DNA from: JBBTTE01 sp038064375
Lineage (GTDB): Bacteria; Patescibacteriota; Saccharimonadia; Saccharimonadales; UBA4665
Direction of reading: 5' to 3'
Length of the DNA stretch: 64,000 bases
Assembly (NCBI GenBank): GCA_038064375.1
Contig: JBBTTF010000001.1
Location: 1 to 64,000, forward strand
Position numbers and translations under genes: made by a program. Below are positions 40,860 to 50,286 of the stretch, piece after piece. The notes beneath the pieces are model-generated. The model was not told where the DNA came from. It worked only from the letters and a program-made list of their open reading frames with translations, and made no database searches. Positions within the stretch are counted from its first letter, which is position 1. Each line of letters begins with the position of its first letter.

Positions 40860-41111
40860 TTACTGTTTTGCGCCACTAAATGGATCGGAGCTGCTGGTCT
40901 GGCCAATGGTAATAAGTTTGGTTGGGTCAAAAGCTTTGTCGTTGAAATAATCCTTATCGGGCTGCGGGAAATTAGAAGTTATGGCTTGTACTTCCTCAGC
41001 TTTTTGCTGTCGATTGTTTGAAGGAACGATTAACGAGGTGGAGACGAAGAAAGATATTATAGCACTCAAAAAAACTACTATGACGATAAGTATCAAATCT
41101 TTTTGTTTCAT
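40860..41111 (-). CDS. small membrane protein in the PilP position
   Basis: This 83-residue protein has one N-terminal membrane helix (about 6-29) and a short extracytoplasmic tail with QPDKDYFNDKAFDPTKLI and a Gly/Ser-rich end. It overlaps the pilO stop by four bases and occupies the place of pilP in Gram-negative pilMNOPQ operons, but no PilP beta-domain is present. It may stabilise the PilN/PilO pair in a monoderm. Confidence 0.7.
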   Translation of the reverse strand: MKQKDLILIVIVVFLSAIISFFVSTSLIVPSNNRQQKAEEVQAITSNFPQPDKDYFNDKAFDPTKLITIGQTSSSDPFSGAKQ

Positions 41112-41785
41112 TTGACTACCTTCTGTGTAATATTAAGGCTCTTGCTGGGCTGATAATACGTGTGTGCAGTAACTGTTAGCGACACATCAGTGCCTCCACC
41201 GGTGACGCTAACTGTGTCGATTTGTATTGGTCGGATGGACCTTTGAAGCTTGTCGAGGAGTTGCTGGATTGAACTATAGCTAGCATTAGTAACGCTAAAG
41301 GAGAAAGGTATTTCTGTTGGTGTAGGTGTTGGGCTTGATACATTACCTTGTTGGTTTAGCTGATCATCAGTACCAGTTATGCTGCCCACCTTTAGGCCAC
41401 TGTCTGTTAATATCTTTTCGACGCTCGACGCGAGTGCTGGGAAATCATACGCACTAGGTAAGGCGTCAAGGATTAACTTGGAGTTACGCCCGTCATTATC
41501 ACCAGCGCCGTCTCTAGTACCACCAAGAACATTGACCGAGGCCGAGTCAAAGGCCTTGTACGAAGATGACAGGCTGTTAAAGGCCTTAATGTTGGCCTTA
41601 AGCTGGTTGTTTGCCTTCTCTTTTTGTGACACTACTTTGCCTTGATAACGATACTGGCTAAAGACTGCATTCGAAGCAACAAGACAGAAGATAGTTATAA
41701 AGGCGGCGGCGGCTATAACTGCCACCATTCGGGCATTAGCTTTGCTGATTGCTAGTCGCTTAGTTGATATTTCAAGCTTGGCCAT
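41108..41785 (-). CDS. pilO: type IV pilus alignment protein PilO
   Basis: This 225-residue bitopic protein has a membrane helix at about 20-42, a coiled-coil stretch (YRYQGKVVSQKEKANNQLKAN, about 48-68) and a ferredoxin-like C-terminus ending in VSVTGGGTDVSLTVTAHTYYQ. Position after pilN and before pilB fixes the call better than sequence does, since PilO proteins diverge rapidly. Confidence 0.8.
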   Translation of the reverse strand: MAKLEISTKRLAISKANARMVAVIAAAAFITIFCLVASNAVFSQYRYQGKVVSQKEKANNQLKANIKAFNSLSSSYKAFDSASVNVLGGTRDGAGDNDGRNSKLILDALPSAYDFPALASSVEKILTDSGLKVGSITGTDDQLNQQGNVSSPTPTPTEIPFSFSVTNASYSSIQQLLDKLQRSIRPIQIDTVSVTGGGTDVSLTVTAHTYYQPSKSLNITQKVVK

Positions 41786-41788
41786 GTC

Positions 41789-42499
41789 TTAGTTCCCCGT
41801 CGTCTTTGTTTTAGTAGTGGGGTTAGCCTTGAACAAATCGGCTGGCTGAGATTCGGATCGAGTGCTTATAAGATTTGGTACCGATAGGGTGACTTTCTGT
41901 GTGGTATCAAAGATAGCTGTGTCATATGACAAAGTAATAGTGTAGTTAGCTGGGTGTGGGTTTGACTTGGATCCACCACTATCACCTAGGCCAAAACTTG
42001 ATAACACAATATTGCTAAATGCTGGCTTAGCAGTTTGGTCATCTTGGGTTGTATAAGTTGTAAACTTCAACGTATCGACATACTTGTTGACACTACTTAG
42101 TGCATCAGCAGTACCAGTTATGCTGGCGGTTTGTTGTGTAAAGTCGACTGTTAAGCTGGTTATGTCCACCTGAGTTGGCGTGACCTGATTAATGTACTCC
42201 AGAAGTTTTGGTGCAGCAGGTTTTTGATCGTGCAGTTGAGTCAAGCTTTCCAATTGGTTCTGGACTGTCAGTATTTTGCCTATCTGCGGCTGTTTCTGGA
42301 GCTTGGCCGTTGAGTCCTCTATATCTTTGCTTAGATCGCTAAGGTGCTTCTTCTGCAGACCTGTCAGGCTCAATAGTATAACGAGCAACGCGATTGCGAC
42401 CGCACTAGCGATAAAAGCAATAGTAAAAGCCAGTCTCTGAGCGCGTTGAGCCTTAATAAACTCTAGTTTTACATCTGGTAGAAGGTTGAGCTGAATCAT
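41789..42499 (-). CDS. pilN: type IV pilus alignment protein PilN
   Basis: The N-terminus MIQLNLLPDVK is the conserved PilN peptide (INLLP) that docks into PilM. A membrane helix follows (about 25-47), then a coiled coil and a ferredoxin-like domain with QVDITSLTVDFTQQTASITGTADALSSVNKY, also typical. It is 236 residues long and its start overlaps the pilM stop by one base. Confidence 0.9.
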   Translation of the reverse strand: MIQLNLLPDVKLEFIKAQRAQRLAFTIAFIASAVAIALLVILLSLTGLQKKHLSDLSKDIEDSTAKLQKQPQIGKILTVQNQLESLTQLHDQKPAAPKLLEYINQVTPTQVDITSLTVDFTQQTASITGTADALSSVNKYVDTLKFTTYTTQDDQTAKPAFSNIVLSSFGLGDSGGSKSNPHPANYTITLSYDTAIFDTTQKVTLSVPNLISTRSESQPADLFKANPTTKTKTTGN

Positions 42500-43533
42500 C
42501 AGGCGCGCTCCGCTAAGCCGACTGCAACGCCGAACTGATTAGATATAGCTAGTAGCTCGTTCTGCCTGTCGCGGCTAAAGCCAACATTGCGCCATGCATT
42601 GCCGATCTCAACATCAAGCGTGAACTTGTTAGCTAGGTACAGTGGGAACTCAGGAATAACTGATGCGCCGCCAGTAACAATAATGCGACTGATCTTAGAG
42701 CCGATGTAACGTGTCTGGAAGAACTTGATCGACTTCTCAATCTCACCTGTTAACAGATCGACAGTGCCGTTTATAGCGTGGAAGACTTGGCCCTCTAGCT
42801 TATCCTTGCTGAGGCCAAACTTGAACACAAATTGCTCTGCCTGTTTCTCGTCAATACTTAAGTTTTGAGTGGCAGCTCTGACAATTGCCTCTACTCCAGT
42901 CGGGATACTGCGGGTTAGGTGCGGGACACCGTTAAGCACTACCACGAGATCAGTTGTTCGTCGGCCAACATCAAGTAGTAGCTGGGCTGAGGCGTCATTC
43001 ATAGCTAGAGCTCTAGCCATAGCCAAGTTGTCAGGCTCAAAGGCAACGACATTGAGGCCAATCGACTCAAGCATGTCCAAGCGATCCTCAACAAACTTGT
43101 TAGGAACACTTGTTAATAGAATCTCTTGCTTGGTCTTGTCGGCTGGTGAGTCACCAATAAGGGCCCAGTCCATCTTGGACTCTGCCAAAGGTGTTGGAAT
43201 CAACGAATCGGCCTGATAACGAATAGATTTGGCCAGCTCGTGAGCTGGCAAGCGCTCAACATCAGCCACAGTAGTAAAGACACGACTAGAAGGAATGCCG
43301 ACAGCAACGCCACGCGTGCTAACACCAGCTTGAGATACTAACTCTTTGATAATTTGGGCTAGCTTTTGCTGGTCACCTTTTGCCTCACTTAGAGAAAGCT
43401 TGTTGTCCAAGGGAACATATGCGTACTTTACGAGGGATTTTTGTCCGGGTGCACCCCTAAGCTGCACCAAACGTACGGCCGTGGTACCAATGTCCAGACC
43501 AAAGAAGTCAGACGTGCTAAGAAACGAGCTCAT
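42499..43533 (-). CDS. pilM: type IV pilus actin-like protein PilM
   Basis: This 344-residue actin/FtsA-fold cytoplasmic protein contains FGLDIGTTAVRLVQL (phosphate 1), LLLDVGRRTTDLVVV (phosphate 2) and RIIVTGGASVIPEFP (adenosine loop). It binds the N-terminus of PilN and links cytoplasmic ATPases to the membrane complex. It is the first gene of the pilus operon, with an AGGGGTGG ribosome site and an extended -10 promoter upstream. Confidence 0.93.
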   Translation of the reverse strand: MSSFLSTSDFFGLDIGTTAVRLVQLRGAPGQKSLVKYAYVPLDNKLSLSEAKGDQQKLAQIIKELVSQAGVSTRGVAVGIPSSRVFTTVADVERLPAHELAKSIRYQADSLIPTPLAESKMDWALIGDSPADKTKQEILLTSVPNKFVEDRLDMLESIGLNVVAFEPDNLAMARALAMNDASAQLLLDVGRRTTDLVVVLNGVPHLTRSIPTGVEAIVRAATQNLSIDEKQAEQFVFKFGLSKDKLEGQVFHAINGTVDLLTGEIEKSIKFFQTRYIGSKISRIIVTGGASVIPEFPLYLANKFTLDVEIGNAWRNVGFSRDRQNELLAISNQFGVAVGLAERA

Positions 43534-43595
43534 TTTCCACCCCTGTTGAACTACTTTGCGACCGGATCTTTGTTAAATTCGTTGCCATCAGGCAA

Positions 43596-43604
43596 ATTAT
43601 ACCA
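43596..43604 (-). promoter_or_regulatory. extended -10 promoter of the pilus operon
   Basis: Minus-strand TGGTATAAT, identical to the rnpB promoter element, lies about 62 bases before the pilM ATG. No -35 match is seen at 17 bases. Confidence 0.7.
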
Positions 43605-43638
43605 TAAGCGCAATCAGTTGTGCCCCACCCTACAGTTT

Positions 43639-46600
43639 TCATAGTATGGGCGGCAGACTCGTTATTGAATCAAAACGCAGCTTGCTGCGCCCCGGCAGTT
43701 CGATAGAAGGATTTGATAGGTATAGGTCAGGGCTAAAGTCAAACACCTCAGCCGCACAAGTTCTGGTATCAACTCTTATGGCACCGACATTGATGCCGTT
43801 GCTGCATGGATCAGCGACATTGGCGTGTGGGCTACCATCGCTACCTGGATCAGTAACAATTTGCTCTTCGCAAAGCCACGCACCACCACCAACGCCGCCT
43901 GTGTTTGGATCACTGGCATCATAAAGGTGTATACAGTATCGTTGGTACTCGCCAAATGAGTTAGGAACAGTTGTCTGATTAGAAGACTGGAAGGATATAT
44001 TCTTGCTGCCGCTAATACATAGTTTATTGTCGCTCCACGCCCAGCCGCTATTATCTCTACCGCCCGGCGACCAATTGGCACATTTCGGCAATGCAAGATT
44101 TGCACCGGCTGGAGTCCACTGCATAATAACGCCATCACTTGGTCGATTACAGAGCCAGTTATCGCTCCACCAGACATATGGGTAGCCGGGGTTGTAGGCT
44201 TCGTCAATACGTATGCAGTTGGTGTAGCCGGCGGCCCTACAGTTGGCATTCGTCAATGCATCATTCTCGCCAAAGCAATAATTTGTGTTTCTAGTGTAAC
44301 GTACGGGTTTAGGCGTTGTCGTAGGTGTAGGCTTCTCGTCGCGCAAGCTACCGTAAGTACGCATAAGATGAATTTTGTCCGCTACAAAGCTACCATGAAC
44401 AAGTAATTGATTCTTACAGGTACTAAAGAAGTTATCGGCAGGAACATTAGCGCTTATTGGGTCAAAGTTGCCTCCGCCAGAGTTCTTAGAACAGGTATAT
44501 ATAGCGCCATTCGCTCTCTGGCTTGTATATACGCCATCGAGCCGAGTAACATTAGGTGCGATATAGATGTTGCCTGTGGTGGACAGGACAAAGGATGGAA
44601 TGGAGTCGGCTGTCCACGGTCCAGAGCCATAGGTTATATTGCCGGTTATGTATATATCTTCACTGGATTCTATTGCCTGATTACCGTTCACGGTTCTGCC
44701 ACCAAGAATTCCATCTGCCGGAGCTCCTTCTGTAGGCTTTACATCAATTACTGTTGAAGCATGCGTGTTGTTGAAGTTTCCGCCCAACCTAGGACTATAT
44801 GTGCCGGTGTTAACGCTGACACTATTGTTAGCGAAGCTAAGGGAGCTGGTCGACAAACCAGCAACACCCTGCGCGCTAGCAAAACCGGTTATATCACCGT
44901 TGGCAAAGGCCACCAGCTGAGCCCCAGAACCATATGGGAACGTGCCGTCAACATTGTTAGTCCAAGCCGAAATCTCGCCGTTCCCCGCACCCACAAAGCC
45001 ACCACCCGCCTTAACTCCGCTGCCATAGGTCTTGAAGTAGGGCTTGTTTACTACTGTCAAGCAGCCGCTATCAGAAGTGGCAGAGGCAGGATACAAGATG
45101 CCGCCTGGCCCAATCCAGCCAGTTGCTGTATCAATCGTCATTTCTGGACAATACTGGTCTCCCGCAACAATCGGGTTGGGATTAGTGTAGACATCCGTGT
45201 ATGGAGGCGGGGTGCCATAACTACCAGAGCGAGGCGTGTTCATTACGATAGTTTCGCCCCCCGATACGGGATCATACTTCAACTTGCTATGCACATTGGA
45301 GCTAATTGGACCCCCGTAAGGAAAAGGATACGGATCTGGGCCATACGTCACACTAGTATTGTATGAGACAACTGTAGGATCTTGATCGTCCGTCGCAGGA
45401 TTTATGCCCGCTGTTGGTACTAGCGTGAAGTGCTGGTATGCATTAACTGCCGCTGCACAACTTGCTACAGAGTATGATGGGCCCCACGGTGCAGCAGTAA
45501 CTGCACCCCCAACATAATTTGGATAATGCCCTTGGGATGTCGGAGCTTGAGGTGTATCTATATCAACAGGGTAACCATTGGCACCGGCAGGGATGGTGTC
45601 TCCCAACATCTGAAGTGGCTGTCTGCCCGTATTATTAACGAACGCTGTTGCTCCCCAATTATATGAGCCTGCCTGCACGTTACTTGATCCATTAGGAAGA
45701 TTTCCGTCGACAGTCATAGTACAGCTAGCAGCATAACAATTAGCTTGGAAAGGCAATGCGTCATAGAAATATTGCCAGTTTCCGTTAGATTGGTGGAACC
45801 AATGTTCTGTAAATACGTACCATCCTGACGAAGAAGGTGGTTGGAAGTTATGTGTAAGCGTGTAGTCGTGACTCGGTGACTCATCATAGACTACGGGAGT
45901 AGGCAAATTCTTAAACTTCGCCCATTGATCAATCGCAGCGCCTGTATGGCCGCCCTCACCAGACGGATATGGTGGCGTCACTCCGTCATTCACCGCATTG
46001 TTGCCAGACGCGCGTATCGTAGGCTCAGAACCTACCGAGAATACGCTGATCCTCCATAATGAATGGTCAGTTATGTCTTTGGACCAGTTGGTACAGGTAG
46101 CATCACCTGTACCTGTTGGGTTGACGCATCTTGGCTGAGCAGAGTCAAAGGGCGGCCATATCTTAATTGTGTTAGATGCTATATTTTGAGATACATTTCG
46201 TTTACGAACTGGTGAGAACACTATCCTGTAATGCTTGCCTTTCTTGGGAACAAAACTTGTATGATGTATCTCACCGTCTCCGTACGCTTCACCCTCATCA
46301 AGTGGGGTACTCTTGCCTTGCTCATACAGATAAAATTTAACTTGTTCTCCTCCGTTTGGAGGCTCGCTGGAATCTGCATCTTTCCAATATACATAAGCCC
46401 TGCCGCCACTATAGTTGCATGGTGGAGAAAACTCAGACGAAATAAGACTACCGCCTGCCTCTGGCAGACTTCTGCTCACTCCAGTGTATGAATTTGGGCC
46501 TTCACTTGGTATATTGTTGTCCCCTATGTAACTAAGCCTAGAGTTGCTACTTGCCTGTACATCAGCAAACACGCTTGTATTAGCTTTAACTGTGATCCGC

Positions 46601-47136
46601 ACTGCAATAACGCTGTAGCTCGGTGAAGCTGAACATGATGAATTTGCTGACAATCTTGCGGAACATCTATATTTAAAGGTGCCTTTTAAACCACTAAGTC
46701 TGAAAGTAGTGCCGTTTTGATTGCAATCAAGGTCTTTTGCTTGAGTACCTATAAGGGTCCTGCCGTTAGCATTAGCATCAGCAGTAACAGCATAGGCTTC
46801 GACTTTAGCAAAATCACTACATTTAGGATAGTCGCTGAGTTCTTCTGCACCTTTTACTATATCTACATAGTCAGTTTCTGAGTTATGTGGTGAATATATC
46901 ATGAACTGGAGGCTAGGCGTAAAGTTGCCTTTGTGAGTGATGGAGTCTTCTGGTTTAGAACTTATATACTGGTCATACGTTTCGTTCAAATATGATGGAA
47001 GGTCATTGTAGTCAGCTGACACATTTGTGGGCGCAATAAATATGCTCCACCCGAGTGCGATTATCAAGCAGCGTACCAAAATAGTACTGGTTGAGAACGC
47101 AATTCTCTTAGTTTTAGCTAACCTATTATTTGCCAT
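43639..47136 (-). CDS. large secreted cysteine-repeat protein, candidate pilus-associated adhesin
   Basis: This 1165-residue protein has an N-terminal signal sequence (hydrophobic about 17-34, probable cleavage after NVSA). The long extracytoplasmic region is rich in Ser, Thr, Asn, Gly and Pro. Around 850-930 a beta-rich part (GNIYIAPNVTRLDGVYTSQ) resembles repetitive surface solenoids. A Thr/Pro linker (KPTPTTTPKPV) follows. Near the C-terminus are three related Cys-bounded repeats, in which a Cys about 20-25 residues upstream pairs with an LC motif (SDNWLC, SDNKLC and GAWLC). No LPXTG or terminal anchor is seen. Upstream of pilM on the same strand, it may be a tip adhesin analogous to PilY1. 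Recognisable PilY1 domains are absent. Confidence 0.75.
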   Translation of the reverse strand: MANNRLAKTKRIAFSTSTILVRCLIIALGWSIFIAPTNVSADYNDLPSYLNETYDQYISSKPEDSITHKGNFTPSLQFMIYSPHNSETDYVDIVKGAEELSDYPKCSDFAKVEAYAVTADANANGRTLIGTQAKDLDCNQNGTTFRLSGLKGTFKYRCSARLSANSSCSASPSYSVIAVRITVKANTSVFADVQASSNSRLSYIGDNNIPSEGPNSYTGVSRSLPEAGGSLISSEFSPPCNYSGGRAYVYWKDADSSEPPNGGEQVKFYLYEQGKSTPLDEGEAYGDGEIHHTSFVPKKGKHYRIVFSPVRKRNVSQNIASNTIKIWPPFDSAQPRCVNPTGTGDATCTNWSKDITDHSLWRISVFSVGSEPTIRASGNNAVNDGVTPPYPSGEGGHTGAAIDQWAKFKNLPTPVVYDESPSHDYTLTHNFQPPSSSGWYVFTEHWFHQSNGNWQYFYDALPFQANCYAASCTMTVDGNLPNGSSNVQAGSYNWGATAFVNNTGRQPLQMLGDTIPAGANGYPVDIDTPQAPTSQGHYPNYVGGAVTAAPWGPSYSVASCAAAVNAYQHFTLVPTAGINPATDDQDPTVVSYNTSVTYGPDPYPFPYGGPISSNVHSKLKYDPVSGGETIVMNTPRSGSYGTPPPYTDVYTNPNPIVAGDQYCPEMTIDTATGWIGPGGILYPASATSDSGCLTVVNKPYFKTYGSGVKAGGGFVGAGNGEISAWTNNVDGTFPYGSGAQLVAFANGDITGFASAQGVAGLSTSSLSFANNSVSVNTGTYSPRLGGNFNNTHASTVIDVKPTEGAPADGILGGRTVNGNQAIESSEDIYITGNITYGSGPWTADSIPSFVLSTTGNIYIAPNVTRLDGVYTSQRANGAIYTCSKNSGGGNFDPISANVPADNFFSTCKNQLLVHGSFVADKIHLMRTYGSLRDEKPTPTTTPKPVRYTRNTNYCFGENDALTNANCRAAGYTNCIRIDEAYNPGYPYVWWSDNWLCNRPSDGVIMQWTPAGANLALPKCANWSPGGRDNSGWAWSDNKLCISGSKNISFQSSNQTTVPNSFGEYQRYCIHLYDASDPNTGGVGGGAWLCEEQIVTDPGSDGSPHANVADPCSNGINVGAIRVDTRTCAAEVFDFSPDLYLSNPSIELPGRSKLRFDSITSLPPIL

Positions 47137-47515
47137 AGTAGATACCGTCTACTAGATCATTGAGTTCATACACGACACTCATTTCATTAGGAATTTTGGA
47201 TTGTTGAGCGATCGTAAGCTTGTTAGCCTGTTCGATTCCTTTCTTGGCCAACTTCTTAGCCTTTCCCTCATCACCTGCTTTCCATGCTTTAACAGCTTCT
47301 TTGTGATACTTGATAACCGCCGCCGGGTCTCCACCTTTGCCTTCCTGATAGTAAGTAGTGATTGAATTATTTTGGCCGTTATTTCGCACATAAAGATACG
47401 CTGATGCACTGCCAACAAGAATAACTAAAACAACTAAAACAAACACAGCCCTAGACTTTGAGCTTGACACCCATCTGGGTAAATGTCTTTTTTTTACCTC
47501 TTCAGTTTTATTCAT
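47126..47515 (-). CDS. small membrane protein with TPR-like C-terminus
   Basis: This 129-residue protein has a basic cytoplasmic N-terminus, one membrane helix (about 22-43) and an outside domain of two or three helices (AAVIKYHKEAVKAWKAGDEGKAKKLAKKG...) with TPR-like periodicity. Its stop overlaps the start of the 1165-residue secreted protein by 11 bases, so the two are coupled and may act together in assembly or anchoring. ATG 47515 follows a TGCTATACT extended -10 box. Confidence 0.7.
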   Translation of the reverse strand: MNKTEEVKKRHLPRWVSSSKSRAVFVLVVLVILVGSASAYLYVRNNGQNNSITTYYQEGKGGDPAAVIKYHKEAVKAWKAGDEGKAKKLAKKGIEQANKLTIAQQSKIPNEMSVVYELNDLVDGIYYGK

Positions 47516-47596
47516 ATTCGTGTCACTATGCTTATGGTTAAAGTATAGCACGGCTATGTGCAAGTTTTTAAGAAGCAGACCCTTGTTATTTAGATC

Positions 47597-48562
47597 CTAT
47601 TCTGCGGTAGGTTGTGTTGGAGCTTCTTCTACTGTTTGTGCGGGCGCTATAATCTTCACGTTTTCTAGGTTAATACCGCCGCTCATATCAATTACTGAGT
47701 ATCGCCGTTTTTGCAGGCCTTTTGCTTCATAGTGTATGCTCACTTTTGCAGGTGTGCACGTATAGCCCTCCGGTTGAGAGCTGAACCCAGTCATGTCCTT
47801 AAGATCTTGTTGTTGCTCTGGAGTGCTGGCTACCGGCCACGGTATACACTTATCAAGTCGTGCTAGGAATTTAACTTTTTTGACTTTGTTTGGTTTCAGT
47901 TTTACTGTGACGCTAGGATCGTACTGATCAAGTTCTTTGGTTTGCTGCCTATCTTGGCTAAATATCCCTGTGGTGTACTGTTTATTCAATACAACCTTAG
48001 CTTTGTAGGCTCGATTGCCATAAATTTTTGAAAAACTTGGTGATTTTTTGAGACTTACACCGGCAGGCTTGTACTTAGTTTTTGATACGTACTTGAGGCT
48101 AGCTTCTACTGGCGTGTATACCCCTTGGTAAAAACTATCCTGAACTCTGTATCTCGCATAAATGGGTTGATTAATACTGGGTTTCGTAACTGAGTAGGAT
48201 GGTTTGGTTGATCCATTGAATGCATTGAATTTAAGCAATGTTCTACTTGAGCTACTCTTTTCCAAAGTCCTAGCTGAAGCTGCAGGTGTTGTAGCCACCG
48301 CCTCAGCTGCCACGGCACCACCAAAAGCGCCTGCACCTAGCATGATTGCAGTTTGAGTCTTCAATCTATCGGGTAGGATGTCTGTGATTTTGTCTGCGGC
48401 TCGATTACCAAAATCCACCGCTCGATTGCCTAGGTCAACCGCCCAACTGCCGAGAGCGGCAAGTCGACTCTGGTCTAGCGCAACACCAGCAGCTTCCGCG
48501 ACTTCGCTAGAAGGCGGAGCAAGTGAACCTATAGGTGCCAGTTCCATAGTGTTGTTGACCAT
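47597..48562 (-). CDS. lineage-specific membrane-anchored or exported protein
   Basis: I do not recognise this 321-residue protein. The N-terminus has an imperfect heptad-like repeat (WAVDLGNRAVDFGNRAADK), then a hydrophobic small-residue helix (about 72-95, MLGAGAFGGAVAAEAVATTPAASA) that may be a membrane segment. The large C-terminal domain is Tyr/Lys/Ser-rich and beta-like, with two cysteines (DKCIPW and YTCTPA), consistent with an exported location. AGGA lies 7 bases before ATG 48562; the GTG one codon earlier is less well spaced. Confidence 0.65.
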   Translation of the reverse strand: MVNNTMELAPIGSLAPPSSEVAEAAGVALDQSRLAALGSWAVDLGNRAVDFGNRAADKITDILPDRLKTQTAIMLGAGAFGGAVAAEAVATTPAASARTLEKSSSSRTLLKFNAFNGSTKPSYSVTKPSINQPIYARYRVQDSFYQGVYTPVEASLKYVSKTKYKPAGVSLKKSPSFSKIYGNRAYKAKVVLNKQYTTGIFSQDRQQTKELDQYDPSVTVKLKPNKVKKVKFLARLDKCIPWPVASTPEQQQDLKDMTGFSSQPEGYTCTPAKVSIHYEAKGLQKRRYSVIDMSGGINLENVKIIAPAQTVEEAPTQPTAE

Positions 48563-48586
48563 CACATTTTCCTAATTAACGGACTC

Positions 48587-48615
48587 ATAATACCATACTT
48601 GTCAATAATTAGCAA
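48587..48615 (-). promoter_or_regulatory. promoter TTGCTA-N17-TATTAT for the 47597-48562 gene
   Basis: TTGCTA (48610-48615) and TATTAT (48587-48592) are 17 bases apart on the minus strand. A second ATTGACAA motif lies inside the spacer (around 48600-48605) at the wrong distance from any -10 box. It may be a binding site rather than a -35 box. Confidence 0.65.
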
Positions 48616-48710
48616 GTATAAGCGCGTCCACTCTCATTGTATACCCTACTTGCAAGTCCACTGTTAGATATTTGACCAGTCAGCCAGACAAACTGAAGAA
48701 AGATAAACCG

Positions 48711-48730
48711 TCGTAAAAGCCCAAGGGCTT
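48711..48730 (-). terminator. weak terminator after the MFS gene
   Basis: AAGCCC-TT-GGGCTT on the minus strand is followed by a short T run (TTTTACG). The stem is only five to six pairs and begins at the MFS stop, so efficiency is uncertain. Confidence 0.4.
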
Positions 48731-50218
48731 CTAAGCGCTGGCAGCAAGATCGGTCATGTTGATCTTGCCTTTTGGCTTGGTGTTCTTAATGACAAACAGT
48801 GCGATTAACGAGGCGGCGATACCAAAGGTCGAGGCAATCAAGTAGCCATCGTGGAAGCCACGGACAGCAGCGGTAGCAATCTGTTCTTGTGTTGGCGCGG
48901 ATAGCAGGTTGAGGTTGGTAATGTAGCGAGTGGCTGTTGAGGTAGCGATTCCGGTCAAAACGGCTAGGCCGACTGCTCCACCTATTTGCTGAGCGGTGTT
49001 AAGGATGCCTGAGGCTAGGCCAGATTCATCTTGAGGCACGCCAGAAGTTGCGGCAATGGTTGCAGCGACAAAGGTTCCGCCCATGCCTAGGCCAAGCAAG
49101 ATCATGCCGGGTGCAACATTCCCCCAGAACGTTCCGTCGACAGGAATGTGAGATAGCCAGAACAAGCCAGCTGAGACGACAAGTGGCGCAACAACTAATA
49201 CCGGCTTGTAGCCGACCTTCTGCACCAAACGCGGCACATTAGTAGCCGTAATAGCGACTGCAAACGGCACAATCAAGAAGCTCAGACCAGTCTTGATCGG
49301 CGTATAGCCGAGAATTTGCTGCAAATATAGAGTCGTAAAGAAGAAGATGGAGAACATTCCAGCCGCCATAAACAACATCAATGTGTCAGCACCGACAAGG
49401 TTGCGGTTGCGGAAGATGTGTAGTGGCATCAATGGGTGCTTGGCGTATTTTTCGTTAATAACAAAGGCTGTTAGTGCCACAAAAGCAATGGCGAAGTAGA
49501 GCAAAATCGGTCCGGAAGTCCAACCCTCACTAGGTGCTTTAACAAGAGCATAGACCAGTGTCATCAGACCACCGGTTGCCAGAACAGCACCCGGCAAATC
49601 GAGGTTGTTGTGTGCCAACTTAGAGTCATGTCGATCCAATACTTTTAGAGAAGCAAGTACCACAAAGATACCGACGGGAACGTTAACAAAGAAGTTCCAG
49701 CGCCAGCTTAGGTACTGAGTGATGATTCCGCCGAGCAACACGCCCATGGCAGCTCCACCAGATGCTACGGCGCCCCAGACGGCTAAAGCCACGTTGCGTT
49801 CGTGTCCTTCCTTATATGTAACCAAAATAATCGAAAGAGCTGCTGGTGACATCAGCGCACCTGCCAAACCTTGAAGACCGCGGAACAAAATAAGCTGGTT
49901 GCCGGACTGGGCTAAACCATCAGCGAGAGAAGCTAGGGTGAATAATGTGATGCCGATGAGGAACACCTTTCGGCGACCATAGAGGTCAGCCGCACGACCG
50001 CCAAGCAGCAAACAACCACCAAACGTCAAAGCGTAAAGCGTAACGATCCACTGTAGGCTCGACTGGCTCATCATGAATTCCTTCTGAATCGCCGGCAATG
50101 CCACGTTAACAATTGATACATCAAGCACCACCATAAACTGGGCTAGCGCCAACAGAATAAGAATCAGCCAGTGACTAGTCTGACCGGATTTTTTGACAGC
50201 TTTCTTGGCCTTTGCCAT
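48731..50218 (-). CDS. MFS drug exporter, DHA2 (EmrB/QacA) family
   Basis: This 495-residue protein has about 14 membrane helices. FMVVLDVSIVNVALPAIQKEF in helix 1 is the DHA2 motif (LDxTIVNVALP). GGRAADLYGRRKVF is MFS motif A. VPVGIFVVLASLKVL lies between helices 6 and 7, and the middle pair of extra helices (about 200-245) matches 14-helix exporters. It should expel drugs or toxic amphiphiles. Its promoter region contains a dyad (50270-50286), consistent with a repressor-controlled pump. Confidence 0.93.
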   Translation of the reverse strand: MAKAKKAVKKSGQTSHWLILILLALAQFMVVLDVSIVNVALPAIQKEFMMSQSSLQWIVTLYALTFGGCLLLGGRAADLYGRRKVFLIGITLFTLASLADGLAQSGNQLILFRGLQGLAGALMSPAALSIILVTYKEGHERNVALAVWGAVASGGAAMGVLLGGIITQYLSWRWNFFVNVPVGIFVVLASLKVLDRHDSKLAHNNLDLPGAVLATGGLMTLVYALVKAPSEGWTSGPILLYFAIAFVALTAFVINEKYAKHPLMPLHIFRNRNLVGADTLMLFMAAGMFSIFFFTTLYLQQILGYTPIKTGLSFLIVPFAVAITATNVPRLVQKVGYKPVLVVAPLVVSAGLFWLSHIPVDGTFWGNVAPGMILLGLGMGGTFVAATIAATSGVPQDESGLASGILNTAQQIGGAVGLAVLTGIATSTATRYITNLNLLSAPTQEQIATAAVRGFHDGYLIASTFGIAASLIALFVIKNTKPKGKINMTDLAASA

Positions 50219-50269
50219 ATTTTTCTCCCTCTTATCGCCTCTTAGGCTTGAGATTTTAACTTATCCGAT

Positions 50270-50286
50270 ACTATACACATTATAGT
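50270..50286. promoter_or_regulatory. operator-like dyad over the MFS -10 box
   Basis: ACTATA-cacat-TATAGT is a perfect 6-bp inverted repeat with a 5-base centre. On the minus strand it contains TATAAT (50279-50284), the likely -10 box of the exporter. No regulator gene is adjacent. Confidence 0.5.

Noticed and set aside
44761..45366. 201-codon open frame antisense to the large secreted protein
   Set aside because: The minus-strand frame has a signal peptide, coherent composition and a coupled neighbour; the antisense frame shows no domain, promoter or ribosome site.
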